From Cryomorpha sp963741985 (GTDB lineage Bacteria > Bacteroidota > Bacteroidia > Flavobacteriales_D > Cryomorphaceae): DNA of 64,000 bases. Below the pieces are notes generated by a model that had not been told where the DNA came from, did no database searches, and saw only the letters and a list, made by a program, of their open reading frames with translations. Both the position numbers and the translations under genes were made by a program. Where the stretch lies: positions 992,001 through 1,056,000 of the forward strand of contig CAVUKD010000002.1 of assembly GCA_963741985.1 (NCBI GenBank), given 5' to 3'. Below are positions 17,797 through 26,037 of this stretch, one piece after another; positions within the stretch are counted from its first letter, which is position 1, and every line of letters begins with the position of its first letter.

Positions 17797-18606
17797 ATGA
17801 AATCAGACTATCGCCCTATAGGTATTTTTGATTCCGGTATAGGTGGCCTCACGGTTGCATCAGCTGTGGCACGCGCTATGCCACATGAAATAATCATTTA
17901 TTTTGGTGATACCGCCCACCTGCCTTATGGCGACAAATCACCCGCCGCCATACGCTCCTATTCAGCCGGGATTTTTGAATTTTTAAAATCAAAAAATTGT
18001 AAGGCCATTGTTATTGCCTGCAATACGGCTTCAGCATTAGCCACAAGTACCGTCAGAAAACTGGCCGGTAAAGAAATGCCTGTTATCAATGTAATCGATC
18101 CCACCGTGCGCTATGTCGCTTCTAAATATGAATCGGGGAAAATTGGAGTAATTGCCACCAAAGGAACTGTGAACAGCCGTGCCTATGCTAAGCGAATTGA
18201 AAAACAGAATGAAAATCTGAAAGTAACTATGCTGGCTACACCCCTTTTGGTATCGATGATCGAAGAAGGTTTTTTCAACAACAATATTTCGCAGGCGATT
18301 ATTGACAATTACCTGAGCAAACCAAATCTAAAAAATATCGAAGGACTGATTTTGGGCTGTACCCATTTCCCGCTGATAAAAAAGGAAGTCGAGCATTTTT
18401 GCACCGCTAAAACTGAAGTAATTGACTCGACCGAAATTGTGGCGAACTATACAAAAGAAGTACTGAAGAAGCACAATTTATTGAATACGGAAGGAGTTGG
18501 TCACCACCATTTCTACGTATCAGATCTCACACCTTCTTTTGCAGAAAGCACCAAGATATTTTTCGGGAAGAAGCTTAAGTTGGAAAAGAAGAATCTGTGG
18601 GTTTGA
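17797..18606 (+). CDS. murI: glutamate racemase
   Basis: A 269-residue cytoplasmic enzyme that converts L- to D-glutamate for peptidoglycan. Both catalytic cysteines are in their motifs: VIACNTASALA and GLILGCTHFPLI. The N-terminal PIGIFDSGIGGLTVA and the FGDTAHLPYGDKS segment are also diagnostic. The length is normal. It sits at the end of the envelope cluster and converges on the phosphohexomutase gene across a 195-bp spacer containing palindromic repeats. Confidence 0.97.
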   Translation: MKSDYRPIGIFDSGIGGLTVASAVARAMPHEIIIYFGDTAHLPYGDKSPAAIRSYSAGIFEFLKSKNCKAIVIACNTASALATSTVRKLAGKEMPVINVIDPTVRYVASKYESGKIGVIATKGTVNSRAYAKRIEKQNENLKVTMLATPLLVSMIEEGFFNNNISQAIIDNYLSKPNLKNIEGLILGCTHFPLIKKEVEHFCTAKTEVIDSTEIVANYTKEVLKKHNLLNTEGVGHHHFYVSDLTPSFAESTKIFFGKKLKLEKKNLWV

Positions 18607-18634
18607 AACGGATCGGATCGGATTTTATACATCT

Positions 18635-18725
18635 CTACTGGGTATTAAGCCTTCGCCAATATCAGCATTCAGCCTTGATCCAAACAATCCGATTAACCCG
18701 ATCCGCAGCGGTATTCACCCTGCGG
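18635..18725. repeat. pair of REP-like palindromic elements (direct orientation)
   Basis: Two related short elements lie in the spacer between convergent murI and the phosphohexomutase gene. The clear one is 18703-18725: arms CCGCAG and CTGCGG around an 11-nt centre, a hairpin-forming inverted repeat. The weaker one is 18635-18657, sharing the CTGGGTATT core. The same family recurs at 43225-43303, with the clear copies differing at one base in 23. This resembles REP elements, which occur in spacers between gene ends. Confidence 0.6.
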
Positions 18726-18801
18726 AACTAATTGGGCAGCGAAGTTTGCAAAAAGGTTTTATCAAACATTACCGCAGAAAACAAATCCAACGGAGCGCGA
18801 A

Positions 18802-20529
18802 TTAAGCATTCACAAAAGCAGCCTTCAATTCTTCCAGCCGCGCATCGAGCTTATCCCGTGTCTCTACAAATTTTGAAATCCCATTGAGCGGTGCATTCAC
18901 GCTGAAATAATATTTGATCTTTGGCTCTGTACCAGAGGGCCGGGCAGTAACTTTGGCACCATCAGCAAGGTAAAACTGAATAACATTTGACTTAGGTTGT
19001 TCGGTTTTTCCTCTTACTCCGGTTCTTAAATTAATGGTTTCTCCCGTTTGGTAATCGAGCATTTTTACTACTTCTGATCCGGCAATCTTCTTTGGGGTGT
19101 TTACGCGGTACTCTTTCATCATATTGCTAATCTCCTCCGCGCCGTCTTTTCCTTTCCGGACTATAGAAACCAAGGCTTCCCGATAAAATCCAAATTGCTC
19201 GTACATTGCTACCATCTCGCGGTAAAAAGAACTTCCCTTGTTTTTTGCCCATGCTGCAATTTCACAAAGCATTGCCCCGGTAACCACCGCATCCTTATCA
19301 CGCACCTCGTCGCCAATCATGTATCCATAGCTTTCCTCTCCGCCTCCAATAAACTTCTCTTTACCTTCTAACATTCTGATTTTATGCGCAATAAATTTGA
19401 AACCGGTAAGCGTCACATAGATTGTGGTATTGTAGTGCGCAGCAATTATATCAGCCAATTCGGTGGTAACGATGGTCCGGCAGACAAATCCATTTTCGGG
19501 CAATCTTCCCATCTCTTTAAGCTGTGAGAGCTGGTAATAGATCAACATCGAAACCGTCTCATTGCCATTCAATAATACCAGTTGTCCATCGAGATCACGC
19601 ACGGCAATTCCTACACGGTCGGCATCGGGATCGGTTCCCAGAAGGATTTCTGCATCCACTTTTCGCGCAAGATCCAGCGCAAGATCCAGAGCGGCTTTCT
19701 CTTCCGGATTTGGGGAATGAACCGTAGGGAATTCTCCATCGGGTTTTTCCTGTTCCTTTACAATATGCACATTTTCAAATCCAAGATCCTTCAATAAATA
19801 TGGCACTTGTGTAATGCCGGTACCATGAAGTGAAGTATAAACGATGGGCATCATGCGCTGAGCGATAATTGCTTCCGGGTGAATCGACTCTTTCTTAAGC
19901 GTTTCACGGTACAGAATATCAATTTTATCACCAATTATTTCGATCAGATCACCTTCTGCCTGCCGTGCAACTTGCTGTGGTTCAGTAATCATCGCTACTT
20001 CTTCAATTATTTCGCGATCCTGTGGAGCAATAATTTGGGCCCCATCACTCCAATACACTTTGTATCCATTGTATTCTTTGGGATTGTGTGAAGCGGTAAT
20101 AACGATTCCTGCCGTACATTTAAAGTACCTTACGGCAAATGAAAGTTCAGGTGTGGGGCGCAATTCGGGAAATAAATACGCTTTTATGCCATTGGCTGCC
20201 ATTACTTCGGCACACTTCCGTGCAAAAAGGTGACTATTATTTCGCGGGTCATGTGCTATGGCAACACTTTTTTCACCCTCTGTAATCTTTTTATTAATAT
20301 AGTTGGCAAGGCCTTGAGTAGCCATTGCCACTGTGTATGTATTCATTCGGTTGGTTCCCACTCCCATTACACCGCGCAAGCCACCGGTACCAAATTCCAG
20401 TCCCTTATAAAAAGCATCGTCCAGTCCTTTAGGGTCGTTTTCAATCAACGCTTTTACTTCTTTTCGCGTTTGTTCATCAAACGCATCGCTGGCCCAAAAT
20501 TCTGCCTTTTTCTTAACTGCTGCATCCAT
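18802..20529 (-). CDS. phospho-sugar mutase (phosphoglucomutase/phosphomannomutase family)
   Basis: A 575-residue alpha-D-phosphohexomutase that interconverts sugar 1- and 6-phosphates. Four family signatures are present in order: the phosphoserine loop VITASHNPKEYNGYK (about residue 145), the Mg2+ loop GTDPDADRVG, the sugar-binding loop GGGEESYGYM and the phosphate-binding RPSGTEPKIKYY. The N-terminal FGTGGLRGVMG is typical of the longer PgcA-like subgroup. It lies 2 bp downstream of rmlB in an operon with rmlD, so supplying glucose 1-phosphate for dTDP-sugar synthesis is plausible (inference). Confidence 0.95.
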   Translation of the reverse strand: MDAAVKKKAEFWASDAFDEQTRKEVKALIENDPKGLDDAFYKGLEFGTGGLRGVMGVGTNRMNTYTVAMATQGLANYINKKITEGEKSVAIAHDPRNNSHLFARKCAEVMAANGIKAYLFPELRPTPELSFAVRYFKCTAGIVITASHNPKEYNGYKVYWSDGAQIIAPQDREIIEEVAMITEPQQVARQAEGDLIEIIGDKIDILYRETLKKESIHPEAIIAQRMMPIVYTSLHGTGITQVPYLLKDLGFENVHIVKEQEKPDGEFPTVHSPNPEEKAALDLALDLARKVDAEILLGTDPDADRVGIAVRDLDGQLVLLNGNETVSMLIYYQLSQLKEMGRLPENGFVCRTIVTTELADIIAAHYNTTIYVTLTGFKFIAHKIRMLEGKEKFIGGGEESYGYMIGDEVRDKDAVVTGAMLCEIAAWAKNKGSSFYREMVAMYEQFGFYREALVSIVRKGKDGAEEISNMMKEYRVNTPKKIAGSEVVKMLDYQTGETINLRTGVRGKTEQPKSNVIQFYLADGAKVTARPSGTEPKIKYYFSVNAPLNGISKFVETRDKLDARLEELKAAFVNA

Positions 20530-20531
20530 AA

Positions 20532-21545
20532 TTACGCATATTTTTTAAGGTAATAATCAACTGTCTTTTCTATTCCTGATTCAAAATTCTCATCTGCAGA
20601 CCAGCCCAAATCATCCGAGATTTTTGAGGCATCTATCGCATACCTTCGGTCGTGGCCCGGCCGGTCACTCACAAATTCAATTAATGATTTATGACTTTTT
20701 GCTTTTGATGGAAAGCGACTGTCCATCAATGCGCATATTTTTTCTGCAATGTAAAGATTGGTTCGTTCATTTTTTCCACCAATATTATAAGTATCTCCTG
20801 CCTTTCCCGTCTGAAACGCCAGCCATATGCCGCGACAATGATCGGTTACAAAAAGCCAGTCGCGCACATTCAGACCATCGCCGTAAATGGGAATTTTAGC
20901 GCCTTTTACCGCACTCCGGATGATCGTCGGAATAAGTTTTTCGTCGTGCTGATGAGGCCCGTAATTATTTGAACAATTGGTCGTTACCACATTCATTCCG
21001 AAAGTATGAAAATAGCTTCGCACAATTAAATCACTCGCTGCCTTACTCGCGCTATATGGGCTGTTTGGAGCATAGGGAGTCTTTTCCGTAAATAGGCCTT
21101 CGGCACCCAAGGTGCCATACACTTCATCTGTGCTGATGTGCAAAAATCGACTTTTTTCATTCCCCGGTTTCACTTCAAATGGGCCATTCATCCAGGACCG
21201 TCGTGCAACATCCAGCAACGTAAAAGTACCATTTACATTGGTGTTGATAAAAGCTTCGGGCCCTTCAATGCTATTATCCACATGCGATTCTGCAGCAAAA
21301 TGAATTACACCATTTATGCTGTAGTCGCTGAATATTTTTTCAACCAATTGCCGGTCCCGGATATCCCCTTTTACGAAAGTATGTCGTGGGTCATCGCTGA
21401 AAGCTTCCATATTGCTTTTGCTGCCAGCATAGGTCATGCTATCGAGATTGATAATATTTACATCCTGCTCATTTTCGAGCACGTACTCAATAAAATTAGA
21501 ACCTATAAACCCGGCTCCACCGGTCACCAATATTTTCTTAGCCAT
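20532..21545 (-). CDS. rfbB: dTDP-glucose 4,6-dehydratase
   Basis: A 337-residue extended short-chain dehydrogenase (RmlB) that turns dTDP-glucose into dTDP-4-keto-6-deoxyglucose, the second step of dTDP-L-rhamnose synthesis. It shows the Rossmann motif VTGGAGFIGSNFIE, HFAAESHVDNSI, HISTDEVYGTLG (the Asp-Glu pair used in dehydration), the catalytic YSASKAASD and NNYGPHQHDEKLIP. The length matches the family. The start overlaps the end of rfbD by 8 bp; order rfbD-rfbB-mutase. Confidence 0.96.
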   Translation of the reverse strand: MAKKILVTGGAGFIGSNFIEYVLENEQDVNIINLDSMTYAGSKSNMEAFSDDPRHTFVKGDIRDRQLVEKIFSDYSINGVIHFAAESHVDNSIEGPEAFINTNVNGTFTLLDVARRSWMNGPFEVKPGNEKSRFLHISTDEVYGTLGAEGLFTEKTPYAPNSPYSASKAASDLIVRSYFHTFGMNVVTTNCSNNYGPHQHDEKLIPTIIRSAVKGAKIPIYGDGLNVRDWLFVTDHCRGIWLAFQTGKAGDTYNIGGKNERTNLYIAEKICALMDSRFPSKAKSHKSLIEFVSDRPGHDRRYAIDASKISDDLGWSADENFESGIEKTVDYYLKKYA

Positions 21546-22407
21546 TCAATAAATCCATTTTTTTGAGGCATTCTTTCAGCCCTTCCCTCCAATGGGGAAT
21601 ATGAATGCCAAAAGTATCCTTAATTTTTCGTTTATCTAATACGCTGTAGTTGGGTCGGGGGGCCTTGGTTGGAAAAGATTCTGAATCGACAGGTTCCAAA
21701 ATCATTTTTGTGCCGGTCATTTCAAATATGGCGTGTGCAAAATCATACCAGGAACAGACACCCTCATTGCTAAAGTGATAGATACCAAAAAGCCCGCTCG
21801 GATTATCCGTAGAGCTATTAATTATTTCCTTTACCGCTCCGGCGAGATGATCAACATTTGTAGGGCTGCCCACCTGATCAAAAACAACTTTCAATGCTTT
21901 CTTTTTCCGACCAAAATCGAGCATCGTATTGAGAAAATTCTTTCCACTTGAACCATAGAGCCACGATGTTCGGAGAATGAAATGGGCATTGTGAATGGAC
22001 TGAATAGTCTCCTCACCTTTTAATTTAGTGCTCCCATACACACTTGTTGGATTGGTCAGGGTGTCCTCATTAATAGGCAATGGATCAACTTTTCCGAAAA
22101 CATAATCGGTTGAAATATGAATTAAGACAGCGTTTCTCATACGACAAGACTCTGCAATCGGGGCGAGAGCTTCCGCATTAATTTTGAAAGCGATTTCCGG
22201 TTCGTCTTCCGCCCGATCGACTGCGGTATAAGCGGCTGCATTCACCAGCACATCAAAATCTTCGCGTTCCAGTTTTCCCAAAATGGTTTGGGTTTCGAGC
22301 AGATTGAGATCATCGCTACCGAGAAATTTCCATTCATTGCTATCTTCGATGTTTTGCAAGGCTTGTGCCAGCTGTCCGGTTCTGCCGATGACAAGTATTT
22401 TCTTCAT
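21538..22407 (-). CDS. rfbD: dTDP-4-dehydrorhamnose reductase
   Basis: A 289-residue RmlD enzyme that reduces dTDP-4-keto-rhamnose to dTDP-L-rhamnose. It has the nucleotide-binding ILVIGRTGQLAQAL, VNAAAYTAVDRAEDEPE, HISTDYVFG, the catalytic YGSTKLKGEE, ILRTSWLYGSSGKNF and WREGLKECL. It is the first gene of the operon, with a -7 box only 6 bp before its ATG. The other two rhamnose genes, rfbA and rfbC, are not in this window. Confidence 0.95.
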   Translation of the reverse strand: MKKILVIGRTGQLAQALQNIEDSNEWKFLGSDDLNLLETQTILGKLEREDFDVLVNAAAYTAVDRAEDEPEIAFKINAEALAPIAESCRMRNAVLIHISTDYVFGKVDPLPINEDTLTNPTSVYGSTKLKGEETIQSIHNAHFILRTSWLYGSSGKNFLNTMLDFGRKKKALKVVFDQVGSPTNVDHLAGAVKEIINSSTDNPSGLFGIYHFSNEGVCSWYDFAHAIFEMTGTKMILEPVDSESFPTKAPRPNYSVLDKRKIKDTFGIHIPHWREGLKECLKKMDLLNG

Positions 22408-22412
22408 TTTTC

Positions 22413-22420
22413 CAAAAGTA
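22413..22420 (-). promoter_or_regulatory. -7 promoter element TACTTTTG (minus strand) for rfbD
   Basis: An exact TAnnTTTG match on the minus strand just before the rfbD ATG at 22407, with a possible TTG -33 element 22 nt further upstream. It implies an almost leaderless mRNA. Confidence 0.5.
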
Positions 22421-22493
22421 CGAGTTTGTGTCCTTTAGGTACCAATGATTGTATAATTTATTGTAAAATAGCGGTTCAAATTTTCAAAAAATT

Positions 22494-23369
22494 ATGCGCA
22501 ATCTTCTCATTTTCGGTTTAAGCCTTGTATCTCAATTCGTTTTTGCCCAAGTAGAAAATCCTCCCTTGCGTATTTTTGCCTTCTACACAGGCAAAGGAGA
22601 GGAAATTACTTTTGATCAAGCCATAGAAAGACTGGCACCGAGCGATGTGGTTCTATTCGGAGAAAATCACAATAGCACCATCCTTCATTGGCTGGAACTG
22701 AGAACTGCCAAAGCGCTCCTTGCCGCAGATAAAAAACTGGTATTCGGTGCAGAATTTTTTGAAAAAGATGACCAGAATAAAATCGACGAATATCTGAATG
22801 GTTGGATTAATGAGGATCACTTCGAAGAAGCGGCGCGAATTTGGCCGAATTATAAAACAGATTATAAACCGATTTTGGAATTGGCTCACGACTCACTAAT
22901 CCCTTTTATTGCAACCAATGTTCCGCGACGCTATGCAGCAATTGTTGCAAAATCAGGTCTCGATACGTTGAAATTCCTTCCGCTCGAAGCAAAACAGTAC
23001 TTGCCGAACCTGCCGATAAGTTTCACAACTAAAACCCCGGGATATACTGAAATGCTGTCGATGATGGGAGGACATAGCGACGAAAAATCGATTGAAAAAA
23101 TTGTCAAAGCGCAAGCACTGAAAGATGCCACCATGGCTCAATCAATTGCCGAAAATGTGTATCGTGGCGATCTTTTTTTCCATATAAATGGAGACTTTCA
23201 TTCAGCTGATTACGGAGGAATTTATTGGTATTTGAAGCTGATAAATAAAAAACTGAAAATTTCTACTATTAAGGTCTATTCACATGAAAATCTCGCTTTT
23301 GATGCGGAATGGAAAAATTCCGGCGACATAATTCTGGTTGTTCCCGATGATTTTCCGACCAGTTATTAA
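22494..23369 (+). CDS. ChaN-like (Tiki/EreA-superfamily) secreted protein
   Basis: A 291-residue protein with a type I signal peptide (MRNLLIFGLSLVSQFVFAQ) and no lipobox. The fold signature is that of the ChaN/haem-binding-uptake family: SDVVLFGENHNSTILHWLEL near residues 50-70, FGAEFFEKDDQNKIDEYLNG, an IATNVPRRYAAIV segment and the late FHINGDFHSADYGG. ChaN proteins bind haem or iron, and relatives in the superfamily include metalloproteases, so the activity cannot be fixed from sequence alone. It is transcribed alone, divergent from rfbD and convergent with the M28 peptidase. Confidence 0.82.
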   Translation: MRNLLIFGLSLVSQFVFAQVENPPLRIFAFYTGKGEEITFDQAIERLAPSDVVLFGENHNSTILHWLELRTAKALLAADKKLVFGAEFFEKDDQNKIDEYLNGWINEDHFEEAARIWPNYKTDYKPILELAHDSLIPFIATNVPRRYAAIVAKSGLDTLKFLPLEAKQYLPNLPISFTTKTPGYTEMLSMMGGHSDEKSIEKIVKAQALKDATMAQSIAENVYRGDLFFHINGDFHSADYGGIYWYLKLINKKLKISTIKVYSHENLAFDAEWKNSGDIILVVPDDFPTSY

Positions 23370-23400
23370 GCCTGCCCAAAACGGTTAATAGCGCCTTTTT

Positions 23401-25626
23401 CTATTTTGAAGCGGCTTCCATCAGATATGCCGAAAATTGCGAGATAATCTTTCCATCAGCGATGATTTGCTCTTGTGCTTCACTCCAATTTCTTTGTTCG
23501 ATTGCCTCCCGAATACCGGGCATTGTTTTCACCCCGTAACCTGTGTAAAATCCGGGAGCGTATATGGAATGTTTATACCACGTCCTTCTCGGCAGTCCAT
23601 TTGTATTCAATAATTCTTGCTCGGCACGGTATAAGGCGTGATTAAAAGTGTTACTAATTGAGCTTTCCTTTATTTTCTTCTCAAAAGCTATTTTCAAACT
23701 ATCGCTACTTGCCTTGAGCTCGGTTAAAGCATTTTGCAAAGCAGAAAAATCAAGATAGGGAACCTCGGTCTTTGGCTTAGGAATTATGAAGTTCTTTGTA
23801 GGATCCTCGCCAACTTTATATGCATTCGAAGCCAATAGCTGATTTTCAATGTTTGTAGCTTCACGCGTATCGGCCAATAAGTTAAGCAGCTCATCGGTAT
23901 ATCCATTGATGGTGGTGTATAAATGCGTGAAATCGAAGGGGAGCACATCGGCATTTGCCATACGTAAAACTGCTCTTCCAGCTGTTTTCGATAGTGCAAC
24001 GCCGTAATGAAAACCAGGATCCTTGAAATGGGAATAATCGTAATATGAATCGTAAATGGAATGGTATTCGCCGCCTCTACCTTCTCCACCAAATCCAAGG
24101 TTCAAAGCCGGAATACCAGCATGCTGAATAAAAGCAGAATAATCAGACCCTGAGCCCAACGCATCCAACTTCAAATCCTTTTGAGCTAATATTTCCGCTT
24201 TTTTTCCGGTGTTTTTGGCGGAAATTGCATCGTGTGCCCTTTGTCTGGCAAAAATACTCACCCCCGTTTGCGGATCGATTACCGATTTCGAAATCTCATC
24301 CATCAATGGCTCGAGTGCATGAGACCCTTGAGCACCGAGAAAACCGCGCCCATTCCCATCAGAATTGATATAAATCACCGCCTTTTTTTGCAATTCGGCG
24401 ACATGGGTTTCCAGCCATTCAGTCGATCCCAGCAGCCCCTGCTCTTCCCCGTCCCATGCACAATACACTATGGTTCGGTCGGGTTTCCAACCACTTTTCA
24501 TCAGAATGCCAATAGATTTTGCCTCTTCGAGCATTGCAGATAAACCGCTTATCGGATCGGCTGCACCATTGACCCAGGCATCCTGATGATTTCCCCGAAT
24601 GACCCACTCGTCCGGATATTTTGCTCCTTTGATTTTTGCGATTACGTCGTAACAAGGCACCACATCCCAATTGAAAGCAACTTTCAAATGCACTACTGAC
24701 TTTCCGGGACCTACGTGGTAGGTAAAAGGCAATGCACCTTGCCAACTATCAGGTACCACCGGTCCCGCAAGAGCCTCAAGCAAAGGTTTGGCATCGTGAT
24801 AGCTTATTGGCAAAACAGGAATTTTCAACAAGTTGACAGCCTCCGCTCTGGGTATTCTCTCTGCGTCTTTCGTCGAACCAACACCCGGTGTTTGCGGGTC
24901 TCCGGGATGAATCACCATGTCCATTATTGATCCGCGCTGAACCCCATTCTCATTTTTGAATGCCCCTTTGGGGTAAACGTCTCCCACAAAATACCCATCG
25001 TCCATAGGGTCGCTGTATATAATACAGCCAATTGCGCCATGTTCCTGAGCTACTTTGGGTTTTGTTCCGCGCCAGCAGCGTCCATATTTTGCAATTACAA
25101 TTTTGCCTTTTACATCGATTCCCAACCTGTCCAATTCTTCATAGTCAGCTGGCACACCATAGTTCACAAACACAAGTTCTGCCGTCACGTCGCCATCCGC
25201 ACTGTACGCGTTGTACGTAGGCAATTGGCCACTCTGCCCACTAGTAGGGTCCAAATCAACTACTGGTTCTTTCAGAATAGCTGTATACTTCGTGGGTGAT
25301 GTCATTTCCAAAATGCGCGTTTTCGGTGTAGGAAATAATACTTGAAAGGTTTCAATTTCAGCATTCCAACCCCAATCTTGAAATAATTTCAAGATATTTT
25401 CGGCATTCGCTTTACTACCTGACGAACTTAAATGGTGTGGTTCAGAAGAAAGAAATTTGATTGTTTCTCCAATATTCTCTGCATTTAAATTGGCATCAAA
25501 TCGTGCTTCGAGTTTCTCTTGGTTAACTGTGTGCTTTTTAAAGAATCCAGCCATATTTTCGGTTTGAGCAAAACAGAAATTTGATATGGTAGCGAGTAAA
25601 CAGAGAATTAGAAGCTTTTTCGTCAT
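23401..25626 (-). CDS. M28-family zinc peptidase, glutamate carboxypeptidase II (PSMA)-like
   Basis: A 741-residue secreted peptidase. I chose the ATG at 25624-25626, where the signal peptide (TKKLLILCLLATISNFCFAQ) starts. Domains: a protease-associated segment (about residues 130-290, GKIVIAKYGRCWRGTKPKVA, GAIGCIIYSDP), the M28 core with zinc ligands in GNHQDAW, GAADPISG, WDGEEQGLLGS, YINSDGNGRG and GEYHSIYDS, and a C-terminal helical dimerisation domain like that of transferrin receptor and PSMA. All expected metal ligands are visible, so it should be an active carboxypeptidase in the periplasm or outside the cell. The substrate is unknown. It has no T9SS domain. Confidence 0.93.
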   Translation of the reverse strand: MTKKLLILCLLATISNFCFAQTENMAGFFKKHTVNQEKLEARFDANLNAENIGETIKFLSSEPHHLSSSGSKANAENILKLFQDWGWNAEIETFQVLFPTPKTRILEMTSPTKYTAILKEPVVDLDPTSGQSGQLPTYNAYSADGDVTAELVFVNYGVPADYEELDRLGIDVKGKIVIAKYGRCWRGTKPKVAQEHGAIGCIIYSDPMDDGYFVGDVYPKGAFKNENGVQRGSIMDMVIHPGDPQTPGVGSTKDAERIPRAEAVNLLKIPVLPISYHDAKPLLEALAGPVVPDSWQGALPFTYHVGPGKSVVHLKVAFNWDVVPCYDVIAKIKGAKYPDEWVIRGNHQDAWVNGAADPISGLSAMLEEAKSIGILMKSGWKPDRTIVYCAWDGEEQGLLGSTEWLETHVAELQKKAVIYINSDGNGRGFLGAQGSHALEPLMDEISKSVIDPQTGVSIFARQRAHDAISAKNTGKKAEILAQKDLKLDALGSGSDYSAFIQHAGIPALNLGFGGEGRGGEYHSIYDSYYDYSHFKDPGFHYGVALSKTAGRAVLRMANADVLPFDFTHLYTTINGYTDELLNLLADTREATNIENQLLASNAYKVGEDPTKNFIIPKPKTEVPYLDFSALQNALTELKASSDSLKIAFEKKIKESSISNTFNHALYRAEQELLNTNGLPRRTWYKHSIYAPGFYTGYGVKTMPGIREAIEQRNWSEAQEQIIADGKIISQFSAYLMEAASK

Positions 25627-26037
25627 GGGAAAAATTTGAGCATGGAAAATTGTTGAATTTTTCGTCAAAATACAACTCATTTTCAAAAGAAAATAAAAAT
25701 CAATGTTTCATGGAGAAATCAGCTGGAACTCAATCGTATCCATAATGCTTTAACCAGTTCTTCGATAAACCCTTTTGAATAAAAATCTCAATTCAAGGAT
25801 GATCTCATTTCTAAGCCCAATAAATTTCTGTGTTCCCCATTAACCAAAACTTCGGGTCGTCGTACTGAATAATTTCATCCCTTAATTAAAAATTTAAAAA
25901 AATATTCCCTTGAGGCCAAGAAGAGCTGTAACCACTTATCAACACTGTCGTATACAAAACTACTTGCGCAAAATCTTTCACGTAGGATTTGTTCAGGTAA
26001 TTTCAATTTCAATTAATTCACTGATTAATAAAGTCGA
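25627..26037. other. 411-bp divergent intergenic region
   Basis: AT-rich spacer between the M28 peptidase (minus) and the giant repeat gene (plus). I see no coding frame worth keeping, no RNA gene and no exact TAnnTTTG box; the nearest is TAGGATTTG at 25983-25991 (one base too long). It must contain the promoter of the 16-kb gene. Confidence 0.5.
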
